This document shows, one piece after another, positions 23,670 through 33,469 of a DNA stretch of 64,000 nucleotides (within the stretch, counting starts at the first letter, position 1; every line of letters begins with the position of its first letter). Source of the DNA: Tricholoma matsutake (taxonomy: Eukaryota; Basidiomycota; Agaricomycetes; Agaricales; Tricholomataceae); NCBI GenBank assembly GCA_026075535.2, contig AP026541.1:9920001-9984000 (forward strand), given 5' to 3'. A program made the translations under genes and the position numbers. The notes beneath the pieces were generated by a model, which saw nothing but the letters and a program-made list of their open reading frames with translations, searched no databases and was not told where the DNA came from.

Positions 23670-24100
23670 ACTTACACACCTAGTATATATCCTTAGAATC
23701 CAGTAAAATCATGAATTAGTAGCCAACTGCAGGTAGAGAAGCCATCGTATTATGCGACGGAACCCCTTGAGCGGAACAATTATAAATCGTCCGCACTTGC
23801 ATCCACAGGAACCCCTGGGGACACCATAGAATTCAACCTGCCAAGCAACTGGTTCCTACTCGTCTCAGGCATCATACCCGCCGACGTGGGCGACGCCAAC
23901 GGCCTAATGGGCAACGGGGAGGGCTGCAACATCACGGGCTTCATTCTCTGCGCCAAATGCCCCTTGCCCGACGTCGGACTACATGCATTATACTCTGTAG
24001 ACCCCGGCGGATAGGGATTATCATTCACAAACTGCACCCCATCCGACGACAAATGCACCTCCAACTTCACATCATCCAAACGCTGAGGACGGCGGCCAAC
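23670..24100. repeat. Direct repeat R1, copy a
   Basis: About 430 bp that recur at 25037-25456 in the same orientation with scattered, mostly transition, differences. The right end is sharp (both copies share GGCGGCCAAC, then differ). Both strands read like protein: minus, DDVKLEVHLSSDGVQF; plus, GTPGDTIEFNLPSNWFLL. I recognise neither. The left edge overlaps the end of the inverted-duplication arm. Confidence 0.8.
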
Positions 24101-24209
24101 TAAACAACGACATCGATCTCTGTGTGCTGCTGTTTGTTCCCCAGGCCATCGATATCGATCATTGCCACCGAACCCTTTTTCCTTTCATTTTCCACCCATT
24201 TGACAAACA

Positions 24210-24979
24210 ATGGAACACATGGCAACCCCCACTTATACTGCCAAAAAGCTTTGCCTACTGTTTCTCCACATAACAATCTACACCTCAGCATTCTTGCTTC
24301 TCCTCATCCCTATGACTCAGGATCCACAGTCTACTACCTGCATTGCCCTTAGAGCATTAGGATTGGCACTGAACTTCATTCGCCCTGCGCTATTCTCCCT
24401 GTTTATAAAAGACCAATCATATGTCGCAATCGAGTACACATGCTTCAACACCTCCCTCATCTCTATAGTCATGACCTATAGTAAGTTGGCTCTCCTATTA
24501 CACAAATTTGCACTTATGAGTCATTGGTATAGTTCAAGCTGAAGATGTTACGTCCCTAGCCTCCCATGTTCCATGGGGCCTTGTTGTTTTTGCCATAATC
24601 ATCATCGCCACTGTTATTTTCATCCTTTTGGAACGGGCATTTTATCACTTTGTCACCCAACTGTCTATGGGTAAAAACCTTGGCTACTTTGGCAGTTTTC
24701 ACCAACTTCTTGAGTCTGAGTCGTGGTCCTTTGAGTCGTGGGTAGCATCAGTTTGGACAGCAATCTGTGGCCGTGGTGGGGGTGTTGGTTTTGGTGGTGG
24801 CAGTGGTGTCAGCGGCGGGAATGTGTCAGCCCAACTTACCGAGGCAAGTCCCCCTCCCCCTTATCATGTGAGTCTCCTTCCCTCCATTTCTTTCACTGCA
24901 TCACCAAGACTATATCATGCAGCAAACTATGAATGATGCAGCACTTAGGGAGGATGAGAAGATCAACATTATTGTTTAG
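24210..24979 (+). CDS. Small four-helix membrane protein with a PPxY motif
   Basis: Three exons (24210-24480, 24533-24867, 24923-24979) predict 220 aa, all joined in frame by GT-AG introns. Hydrophobic segments are visible around KLCLLFLHITIYTSAFLLLL, IALRALGLALNFIRPALFSL, the CFNTSLISIVMTY region, and LVVFAIIIIATVIFILL. The cytosolic C-terminal part has a Gly-rich run and then SPPPPYH, a PPxY motif of the kind bound by WW domains of Nedd4/Rsp5 ubiquitin ligases. I do not recognise the family. The gene sits between the two copies of repeat R1, so it may have been carried in with them. Codon use looks like host genes and no disabling change is seen. Confidence 0.6.
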
Positions 24980-25036
24980 AATTCTGCTGGACTCAGACTG
25001 AGACATTACACACTTTCTTATTGGCTCTCATATTTG

Positions 25037-25456
25037 TAACACCTATACATATCCCAGTAAAATCATGAATTAGAAGTAGTCAACTGCAGCCATCATATTA
25101 TCCAATGGAACCCCTTGAGCTAAACAATTATAAATTGTCTGCACTTGCATCCACAGGAACCCCTGGGGACACCATAGACTTCAACCTGCCAAGCAACTGG
25201 TTCCTACTCATCTCAGGCATCATACCCGCCGACATGGGCAACACCAATGGCCTAATGGGCAATGGGGAGGGCTGCAACATCACGGGCTTCATTCTCTGTG
25301 CCAAATGCCCCTTGCCCGACATTGGACTACATGCATTATACTCTGTACTACAGTAGACCCTGGCGGATAGGGATTATCATTCACAAACTGCACCCCATCC
25401 GACGACAAATGCACCTCCAACTTCACATCATCCAAACGCTGAGGACGGCGGCCAAC
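25037..25456. repeat. Direct repeat R1, copy b
   Basis: Second copy of the repeat at 23670-24100. Here the minus-strand open frame extends further upstream, to about 25600 (reading YTYSETGVDLGRVEE, then MRPAWVDLMSPPKVVGRRP before the shared part), so copy a appears to be the truncated one. Confidence 0.8.
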
Positions 25457-26338
25457 CACCTTTGGCGGGGACATCAAATCCACCCACGCCGGACGCATAT
25501 TCACCACGCTTTCTTCTACCCTACCCAGATCCACCCCCGTCTCCGAGTACGTATACAACAAAGGCCGTTTACCATCCGCACCCGATTTAGGGATGATTTT
25601 ATATTGAATTTACAGATCTGAGAACAATCACAGCAGCCAGGATACCTACTGATGCCAACAACGACGTCCCGGGACCCAAAAGACAGCCAGACGGACGCAG
25701 GGCATGCCCAACGACAACCCAGGAGCGATGGCGGTGGGCCCGGGATAACCACGACAGGCCAGGAACCACGATGCACACAGTGACGACAACTCAGGAGCAA
25801 ACGAACCAATGGCGGGCGAGGAACGATGAGCGCCAAACAACAGCGAGAAATACGGTGCCAGCAGGAAGCAACGAGACGGGATGGCGGCGGGGTTACGGCC
25901 TCGGAATATTTTCATTTCAGTATCTTTTTTCTCAACTAACACATATTCTACATGCAGGCAAAATGGGGACGAAAACGAGCCAGAAACGGTAGGAGAGGCG
26001 ACCACGCAACAGCAACAGCAACCCGGCAGCGAGGACGGCAGGGAACCGCAACGAGCGGGCAGGCTGAGGGGGGAAATGGTGGACGACACGGGGCAATGGG
26101 GGATCGAGGCGCAGCTAGGTGGAGAGGCGAGCCCAGCGGAAGGAGGCGAGCAGGCTGGGAGGGGCAATACAAGCGTGGCTAGATGGAAGGAGGTGAGCAG
26201 GGGGGATGGCCGACTATGAGGGGCAACAGCAGATCGAGGGTGGCAGGGCCGACCTGCGTCCACTTGTTTCTGTTTCAGGCCAGGACGCCCGATGCAGCCT
26301 GCTGTAGAGTGTATGTATTGTGATGTCATGTATCTTTT
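25457..26338. other. GC-rich, purine-biased tract without a recognised gene
   Basis: From about 25640 to 26250 the plus strand is rich in G and A with CAGCAACAGCAACCC-type runs, unlike the flanks. Long open frames exist on both strands, but they are low in complexity and match nothing I know. A splice-like TTCTACATGCAG occurs at 25955. Possibly part of a repeat inserted together with R1. Confidence 0.4.
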
Positions 26339-26640
26339 CTAAATTCTACACAATCGATGCGAGCCTGCAAGTTCAGAAGAGGTTCTAAAACGAGGTTCTA
26401 CATCCGATCCCACCCCCGATCTGCCCCTATTTGGGATTTTGGCAGCCTGGCAGGGATGCGAAGAACTTCTAAACCTTTGAAGGCCCATTTTGTCCATACC
26501 CGGAAATGGGCTTGGACTCACCCATAGGTATATGTGTTGTCTGTGCACGTTGCTATATGGTTAGTTTGCCTGGGAGCGTGGGCGCAGTGCAGTGACGGCC
26601 ACAAATCCAAGCGAACGTAATCTAACCATCGATTTTCAGG
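26339..26640 (-). pseudogene. Exon-1 remnant of the type I membrane protein family
   Basis: On the minus strand, bases ~26640 down to 26518 parallel exon 1 of the gene at 28720: ATGGTTAGATTACG..., the GGATTTGTGG block, and the end ACACATATACCTATGG followed by the GTGAGTC donor. The frame has a stop after RSQAN. The rest of the gene is absent, and the GC-rich tract begins at about 26339, suggesting an insertion or deletion in intron 1. Confidence 0.6.
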
Positions 26641-27432
26641 ATACAAGGCGTTGGAACGGACCACAGTCAATCTGCAGAATGCGAGCGTTAACGTTCAAGT
26701 TCTTATGACGGATTTCAGACTTATAGGAGTCTCCCTCCCCTCATCCGAAAATATCGGGCACTGCACGTGCACAGGAAAATGTCATTTTCCTATGACGGCC
26801 TATGTATTCCTTCAAGCTGTAGAATTTCATCAGATCTGGCAGATCCCACAGCCCATTCCTTTTGTCAGGATGTCGAGAACATTGATTCTCACAATTAAAA
26901 GCGTTCCTTGTTGTTGCAGCGCATCCAAACGGTTCAGTATCGGCCGATGAAGTGATTGTCTCCTCGGGCTGTCTGCAAAGCGGTACGTACACCGCGTTGG
27001 CAAGCCTCCAGGGTGTTGGAGAATATGTCGCGTGGATAGAACGTCTGCCGCCATGCAACTCCGAGCGATTTCTACGTTAAGGACGCGTCAGGAGTACGGT
27101 AATTGTTATGTTCCGTCGTTGAGTCAGGCTCGTGCGAAATCGACATACTTACGCTTGTTGAAATTCTCTGGTTCGGTCTCACAAGCCCAGCACGCGCAGT
27201 GCAGCCACAAGCGCTTGTAAAAGTTGTAATTACAAGGATCATTTGTGGTGACCGCTTTGATCGAAGTGGGTCACACAGAGGGTTGATAGTACATCTTGCA
27301 TGGCTATTCATCGTTATAGTACACCTAAATAACGGAGGACTGTACGGCATATAATAGGAATACTGGTCTTTTCACTTTTGGGCGACTCAAACTCCGCCGA
27401 TGCACTGGCTGAAAGCCCGACAGCACACAGAT
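26641..27432. other. Intergenic stretch, no gene recognised
   Basis: Roughly 790 bp between the exon-1 remnant and the intact membrane-protein gene. Short open frames exist on both strands but none resembles a known family or shows a convincing exon chain. Confidence 0.4.
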
Positions 27433-28720
27433 CTAAACCTCAGGTGTACCGGTATAATGCAGACCCTGATTGGTAGCATGTGGTGCTCCTGAGGACTGGG
27501 TCGGATTTGAAAAGCTCAGACTTGGATCAGGGACTCCTACAGGATGCCCCAACTCGTAATCCGCTGGAAATGAAGGAAATGTACTCGGATCGGAAGGATT
27601 CTGTATGAATATTAGAACGAACAAAGATGAAAACGGAGATCCTACATAGAGTTTCATTGGCGAGGTGTGGAGTACAGGTGCAGTTGTATTGGAGGTCATT
27701 GAGGTGGAACCGTCTATCAGATGCTCAGTCATGGGTTTTGGGGAAGGGCCAGGCGGAGTTTGACGACGATTGCGCCCTCGCATCCACCAGAATAAGGGAC
27801 CTGCGATCAGTCCAAGGCCTACAAAAGCCCCCAATACACCACCTACAATCGGGCCGACATTCGATGAACTTGAGCTCGAGCCAGCTGAGGTAGTTGAGCT
27901 GGTAGAGGTACTCGTAGCAGAGGTGGAAATATGGGTCGATTCGGGTGCATCTATCAAGCATTGAAGTTCATACACCAATAGTCAGGAAGATCGCGTACTG
28001 GTGACTGCGTTTGCAGCAGCAGGCTGAAATTCATCGCTTGTCTACCATAATTTCAGGAGAAGACAAGATGACATCGTTTTCCGAACTTACCGTTACATTG
28101 AGGTAAGCCCAATGAGGCACCTTGGTGTCACTCGGGATATCGAACGGAAGACTGACACGATCAGACAAGCTGTATATATTGGTGATGAAGTACGCACATT
28201 GTATATACAGATGTGCAATTTAGTTGAAAAGTGGACCAGCTGGTGACAACACTTAGTCAGTCTTTCAATTAGGTAGGCCCGCTGCTAGTAGTGTGCGTAC
28301 GGGAGGAAGGTCCCCGATTGACAAAGAGCGCATGCACTAATTAAAGAGTATACAACGGAGTTGCATAGACATTTATCGTCGGACAGCGGCACTGGGCTCT
28401 GGTAGAAACCATTCGGGGCCAGAGGTGGGACGTTGAACGCTGGAAACGCATTGCTTTAGATCGTCACCATCCCTGCGTCACGCGCGCACTTACTGCCGGA
28501 GCACACACTTCCAAGCTTAGATGTCATTAAACATGGGCTCTGACCTAAGGAATTGAATGTCTTGGAAATATGTTTATGATACGATCAAACAGCTAGAACA
28601 ATACAGCAGACTCACCCATAGGTATGTGTTGTTTGTGCATATTGCCAAGGGAACTTGAAGTGTCTGGGCGCGTGCGTATGCAGCAATCGCCATCACAAAT
28701 CCTAGCGATAATCCAACCAT
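27433..28720 (-). CDS. Type I membrane protein with Cys-rich ectodomain
   Basis: Eight exons (28616-28720, 28494-28539, 28301-28439, 28198-28239, 28091-28169, 27999-28041, 27646-27950, 27433-27600) give 308 aa with every junction in frame. An N-terminal signal peptide (MVGLSLGFVMAIAAYARAQ) precedes an extracellular part with SPCLMTSKLGSVCSG, then CLCNSVVYSLISACALCQSG and PWSTFQLNCT, a WAYLNVT stretch, and a Ser/Thr-rich stalk. One membrane span lies at ~184-207 (VGGVLGAFVGLGLIAGPLFW), followed by a basic stop-transfer (MRGRNRR) and a Pro-rich cytosolic tail. I recall this layout from agaricomycete hypothetical proteins but have no function for it; a wall-sensor-like role would be a guess. Two decayed relatives lie nearby. 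Confidence 0.75.
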
Positions 28721-29333
28721 CGATATTCAGAATTGAGTTATTGAAATGGGGAGGGGGAGTGAAAGCACCCAAGATTAATTTGGTACAACTTCATATCGGT
28801 CGGACCGTGTGCGAGCATGATACACGTGAATCCGCATCCAGGTTCTTCTTGGCTTCTTCATCATTTTTGGAATGAGTTTGGGACTGTACGTGATGTCACT
28901 GCTCAAATCCACTTACGAGGACCTTGTGCATCGAACCGAGTGGAATCGATCCCATCAATGATAAAAAAAACGTCATGAGAAAGCTTCCTATCGTTCGAGA
29001 TGGGCTCTGCGCTTACTTACTAGTACTAGCTGTACAAGGTTAGCAGATCCAGAAACGTCAACCACGCGGAAATTGAATCTCGATCAAATCTCAGGTGTGG
29101 ACAATGCAACATCTCGCCAAGCTTGACATATACGTTATTGTATACTATACATAGTAACATAGACGCTGGTAGTGATGCCATGGCTCGGCTCGGCTCGGCT
29201 CAGGGAACTTCAGCCGACCAATCGACGAGGGCGTGATGTTGATATCACACGGTGAATGAAATAATAGGGTGAAACGACGCCTTCGACGGCCCAAAAGGCC
29301 AGTCAGAAGGGTCACGTGTATCCATGTCCTCGT
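28721..29333. other. Upstream flank of the membrane-protein gene
   Basis: Likely promoter of the gene at 28720. Contains a short GGCTC tandem run (about 29182-29203). No other gene recognised. The region ends abruptly at 29334, where the Gypsy B LTR begins. Confidence 0.5.
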
Positions 29334-30078
29334 AGGAGACACAACGGCCAGCACCTTAGCGCGCATTGAGGCGCTTTTCGACATCTTCATGATTCATTAG
29401 AACAACAAGACAGGGAGATTTGATATATCATGTCTATGGCACGTTTCCTTCTCATCATTTTCTCATTTACTTTGTGATCTGGACACCTTTTTCACTGCCT
29501 TATGTCTACCACATGTTTGCCTCATGGCCTTTTACCTTTTTAGTACTATCTCTCTAAAACATATATAGTTTGTTGTAATTACTGTCATGCAAAGCAAGAA
29601 ATTGTCTTCTTCTATCGCTTATCGTTAAACTTAAGGGTTCTACTACTGAGTCTTAGCTCAGTCTTAGTCTGAAATTCTCCAGTATTCTGCAAATTTCGTC
29701 ATTTTTTTCTACTTAGTCTCACGAAACTATGATCAATCATCCATCAGTTTGGTCATCGTCTTCTACATTGTCTCCACCTATCGCCATCATCTTTCAAACT
29801 CCTCAAAACCATTTCAAGGCTTTTTGAATTCTTTTGCACTGCAGCTAAGTTCTATTGTATTGTTTTGAAATGCTTCATAGTGTTTTGTACTACTTTGTAT
29901 GGTTTCACAGGACTTCACACTGCCTAGCACTGCTTCACAACATTTCATAGTACATCTACTGGCCTTTGGTTAGCACAGTGATATTCAGTACTACCTTGCA
30001 ACCTTCCTCGGATTTGTGTTATATCTCCTAAGACCAGTTTTGTTGGTTTTGGTTGAGTTTCTGGGTTGAGCATCATCA
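29334..30078 (+). repeat. Gypsy B 5' LTR, 5'-truncated
   Basis: Matches 48154-48897 over its whole length and ends in GAGCATCATCA. The part equivalent to 47894-48153 of the 3' LTR is missing and unrelated sequence precedes it. Shortly after its end, TGGAGCCCACCGTGAGG (~30082-30098) begins with TGG, as a primer-binding site for a tRNA 3' CCA end would. Confidence 0.8.
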
Positions 30079-30371
30079 TTCTGGAGCCCACCGTGAGGGG
30101 TTTCTGAATCATTTTATTGCCTAATCCATCTCAAATCTCCTGGCTTAGGCCAACAAACCTCCAAATTGATACCTTCGAATCTCTCGAACAATCGGGAGAT
30201 ATCCTAATTCCAGTATCATCAACTTTTTCCCTCACCCATTCCATCGTCTTCATCATCATCTTCTACCTCTTCATCCTCAGCTTCTACCTCTTCATTCATC
30301 TTTCCGAATACTTCAACACACTACCCTCTATCACCCAAGTCCTAACCCCTACTCCAAGAGCTATTGTACTC

Positions 30372-30409
30372 ATGACTACACAAGCTACTATGCTGGCTCA
30401 TGGGCATTC
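30372..30409 (+). pseudogene. Gypsy B gag, 5' piece before the Gypsy A insertion
   Basis: Starts at ATG 30372 and reads MTTQATMLAHGHS up to the insertion. With one CATTC duplication removed it joins in frame to the codons after 38145 (MAPKFNPTQPREL...). Confidence 0.7.
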
Positions 30410-30994
30410 TGTTACAATTTTCCTTGTAACTCATGGAACCTGACCGACCCAACGTACCTGACGATCCCCTCCAGACAGGAGGCACTCCTGATTCATGCTT
30501 AGAGCATGCCCTTGACACCAGACACACACACGACACATGCCAACAACATGCATTCAATCCCCTTCCCATGGAAGGCACCCTTGATGCATGGTGACTCCAT
30601 GTACCCAAACCCATTCCCACACATGCTGTGATACAACAGCCCTTTGACATGAGGCTTATTGTTTCTATTCTTACCTGATACACATCTACCTTTCCAATTG
30701 GACAATAAGGACCTCCCTCTTAGTATAAGTACTGTGACTCGTAGTAGGGATGTCCTTAGTTTAGATCTAGGCAATCTACAGCCTTAACTTGTGAACTTGT
30801 GAACTTACTTGAAACCACTAAGGAAGCCCCTTAGTGTGTGAACCCAAACAACTCTATGCAGAAGGCCTGCTAGAGTGCACTAGTCCATCTTACATCAGAT
30901 GCTCCAAGTAAGACTAGTGCTGAATAGCTTGTCGAGGAAGTACCCTGTCAAACGACATCGACTAGATCAAGTGGTTGAGGCTTTGCCCTTAACA
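30410..30994 (+). repeat. Gypsy A 5' LTR
   Basis: Begins TGTTACAATTTTCC and ends CCTTAACA. A TATA-like AGTATAAGTAC lies at 30722-30732, and the probable transcript start is about 30 bp further on. It lacks an 82-bp segment found in the 3' LTR. Confidence 0.9.
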
Positions 30995-30996
30995 TA

Positions 30997-31008
30997 AGAT
31001 CTAAACTA
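30997..31008 (+). promoter_or_regulatory. Self-priming primer-binding site of Gypsy A
   Basis: AGATCTAAACTA, two bases downstream of the 5' LTR, is the exact reverse complement of TAGTTTAGATCT at 30757-30768, which lies where the transcript should start (about 30 bp after the TATA). This is the arrangement of Tf1/sushi-type elements, whose mRNA 5' end folds back to prime reverse transcription. The tRNA-type TGG start is absent. Confidence 0.65.
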
Positions 31009-31337
31009 TCTGCTAGCCCACCTACCTAGGTGTAGGCAATATGTCTTGAAACACACCCCAATGACCTGGGTCTAGACAAACCCCAGACCAACCACCAAGA
31101 GAAGCAGAACCACAGCCAGGTTCATCTTGGTAACGATACAATGGAAGACTAGTCCATTACTCAACCCCAGCACAGCGCTGGTTTTACAGATCAACCAAAA
31201 GACAAAGAGGAGATTTCCTCACCGACAAAGACTTCAAACAACCACACACACCCCCACCCAAAACATCCACCCACTTCCTAACAGACAAAATCGATGACCT
31301 CTATAATGAGATGTCCGAACCCGCCGCAACCACACCA

Positions 31338-32165
31338 ATGATGTCCGCAAAGGACATTTGAATCCGATCACCCACAGACTTCTCAGGAGAGCAGACCAAG
31401 ACTGCCAAGTTTCTACAGGAGATAGACCTGTACCTGCAAATCAATGACCAGGTCTATGACATGAACAACAAGAAGATCATCTTCACGCTGTCCTTTATGA
31501 ATGGAGGGACAGCAGCTGCCTGGGTGCAGGCATTTGTCAACCAACACCAATCCGAGGGACTCGGAGAATACGCAGACTTCAGACAGAAGGTCCTAGAGGC
31601 CTTCTCACTGATCGACGATGCCGGAACAGCAAAGACAGAGATTAAGAATCTCAAACAAGGTTCAGGGAACCTCGAAGAATATGTGGCAAGTTTCCACATC
31701 CTGAAAGACAGGACGGGAATCACCGAAGATGCAGCCATGATTGAGTACCTCATGGACAGACTGCACCCCAAATTACTGAAGAGGGTACACACTATGGAAA
31801 TGGTACCCAACACTCTCGAAGGCTGGATAAAGGCAGCTTCGAAATATGAAGGCCAATGGAAATGGGCCATGGCAATCCTGGGAAAGACCAGGCAGAACCA
31901 GAAGACAAAAGAAACGATGAAGAAAGGACAGCCCTCTCTTGACATTAACCGACTGACAAACCAAGAACATGTGGAACACCTCCAAAAGGGATTGTGTTTC
32001 ATCTGCCACCAACTGGGACACCGATCGTCCGACCACAGGGATGGAAAGAACCCCACCCAGACAGGGTCAGTGCCCCCTCCCTACCGAAACCGCTTCACCC
32101 AGAAAAAGACTGGGGTGGACACCTACCAGAAGATCTGCACGGTGCTGGATGAACTGGACAAATAA
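31338..32165 (+). pseudogene. Gypsy A gag
   Basis: Retrotransposon gag: a region with GGTAAAWVQAFVNQHQ, LEEYVASFHIL and AMIEYLMDRLHPKLL, then a zinc knuckle CFICHQLGHRSSDH whose last ligand is His rather than Cys. A TGA at 31359, where relatives have Arg, interrupts the N-terminal part; the long open frame starts in practice at 31461. Confidence 0.8.
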
Positions 32166-32275
32166 GAAAAAGAACGAGCCCTCAACCTCATGGAGGAATC
32201 GGGTTTTTAGAACAGCGGCCTGATACGACGCCAGTCACTGCTGTAGTCTCCCTAGGGTCTGTACTCTTAGCTACC

Positions 32276-32674
32276 ATGAATAGACAATCTATGCACCTGT
32301 CTATTTGGGTAGCTGAGTCAGACAATGGGAAAGACATCGCAACAAATGTGCTCCTCAACTCTGGAGCAGGAGGAGTCTTTATTGACTCAAAATTTGTTGA
32401 ACAAGAAGGGATCAGGACATATCCCTTAGGCCGCACCATCTGGGCCACAAACATAGATGGAACCCTGAATAGGCAGGGAACGATCACCAGATGTGTGAAA
32501 GGGAGGCTCCACATCAATGGAAGGAGCTACCCAATGGAATACCTAGTTGCTGGACTAGGCAAAGAATTGGTAATCCTGGGCCTGCCATGGCTGCGGGAGA
32601 TAAACCCAATCATTGACTGGAAGAAGGGAACCTTTAAGTTCCAAGACAAAGAACAATGGGCTCAGATCCAGTGA
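32276..32674 (+). pseudogene. Gypsy A aspartic protease region
   Basis: Retropepsin-like fold with LLNSGAGGVFID in place of the usual DSGA motif, and the second conserved block VILGLPWLREINP. The catalytic aspartate is replaced by Asn (AAC for GAC, a G-to-A change), so this protease should be inactive. Separated from gag by a stop and a short gap. Confidence 0.8.
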
Positions 32675-33469
32675 ATCTTGGAGAAGACAAGAAGAGCTGA
32701 ATGGGCCCTCCCAAACACCCTAAACCTCCCCAGGGTTGACACTGGAAGGGATGTGCCCAATGACAGAATGGCACGAATTTGACACATTGTGGCCAAAACA
32801 AAACAAAGGCTCTCTGAAGAGAAAGAGAGGAGCCTTGCCTGAGCCAGATTGGCTGTGGCAAAAACAAGAGAAAGACTCTCCAAAGAGAAGGAGAGAAACC
32901 TTGCCTGAGCATGACTGGCCATGGCAAAGACAAAGGAAAGGCTTTCCAAAAAGAAAGCAAAGGAACTGGATTTGGCCCAGAGGGCCATCATGAGAACCAG
33001 AACCGGAAAGGCTCCTAAAGAAGTTAGGAATCTCAAAACAGCATGACACATCATTGCCAAGACCCAAGAAAACCAGAAGAAGATAAAAGAATTGCTAACC
33101 TCCACAGGGGAGGAAAGCACCAGCAAAAGGAATTCAAAAATGACACCATGAAACAGGACAAATGACCCTCGACAGGAGGCTACCCCAACCCACAATTATA
33201 GGACCCCAGATTACAGTACCATCAACACTGAAGTACTTATGCCCAGGGAGACTCCTCCTCAAGTGAAGGTCAAAGAGGTACCAGATGAGGAACTACTGGC
33301 AGACACAGGCATAAAAATACGAGCAATGGAAGAAACCCATGAACAGGATGCGACAGACATCCTGATCACATACGTATGAGGAGAACCAGTCATTGGCATA
33401 TTCAAACCACCAGAAGAACCACCCCTGACCAAGGAACACTGAGGTCTGACCCATACATACACACGGAAA

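Larger units (their letters stand above)
22070..23753. repeat. Right arm of the 1.69-kb inverted duplication
   Basis: Reverse complement of 1-1693. It carries truncated NEDD1 exon 1 (minus), the shared promoter and a complete HYPK (plus). The inner break is abrupt: the match stops 11-12 bases after the NEDD1 intron-1 donor and unrelated sequence follows. The outer end overlaps the start of the ~420-bp repeat at 23670-24100. Confidence 0.95.

Noticed and set aside
25646..26329. 227-codon minus-strand protein
   Set aside because: Low-complexity Pro/Ser/Cys run caused by the GC-rich tract; no homology recognised and no exon logic.
29145..29390. Minus-strand 81-codon gene
   Set aside because: It spans the junction of host sequence and the truncated LTR; its start lies inside the LTR and recurs at 48210 only because the LTR does.
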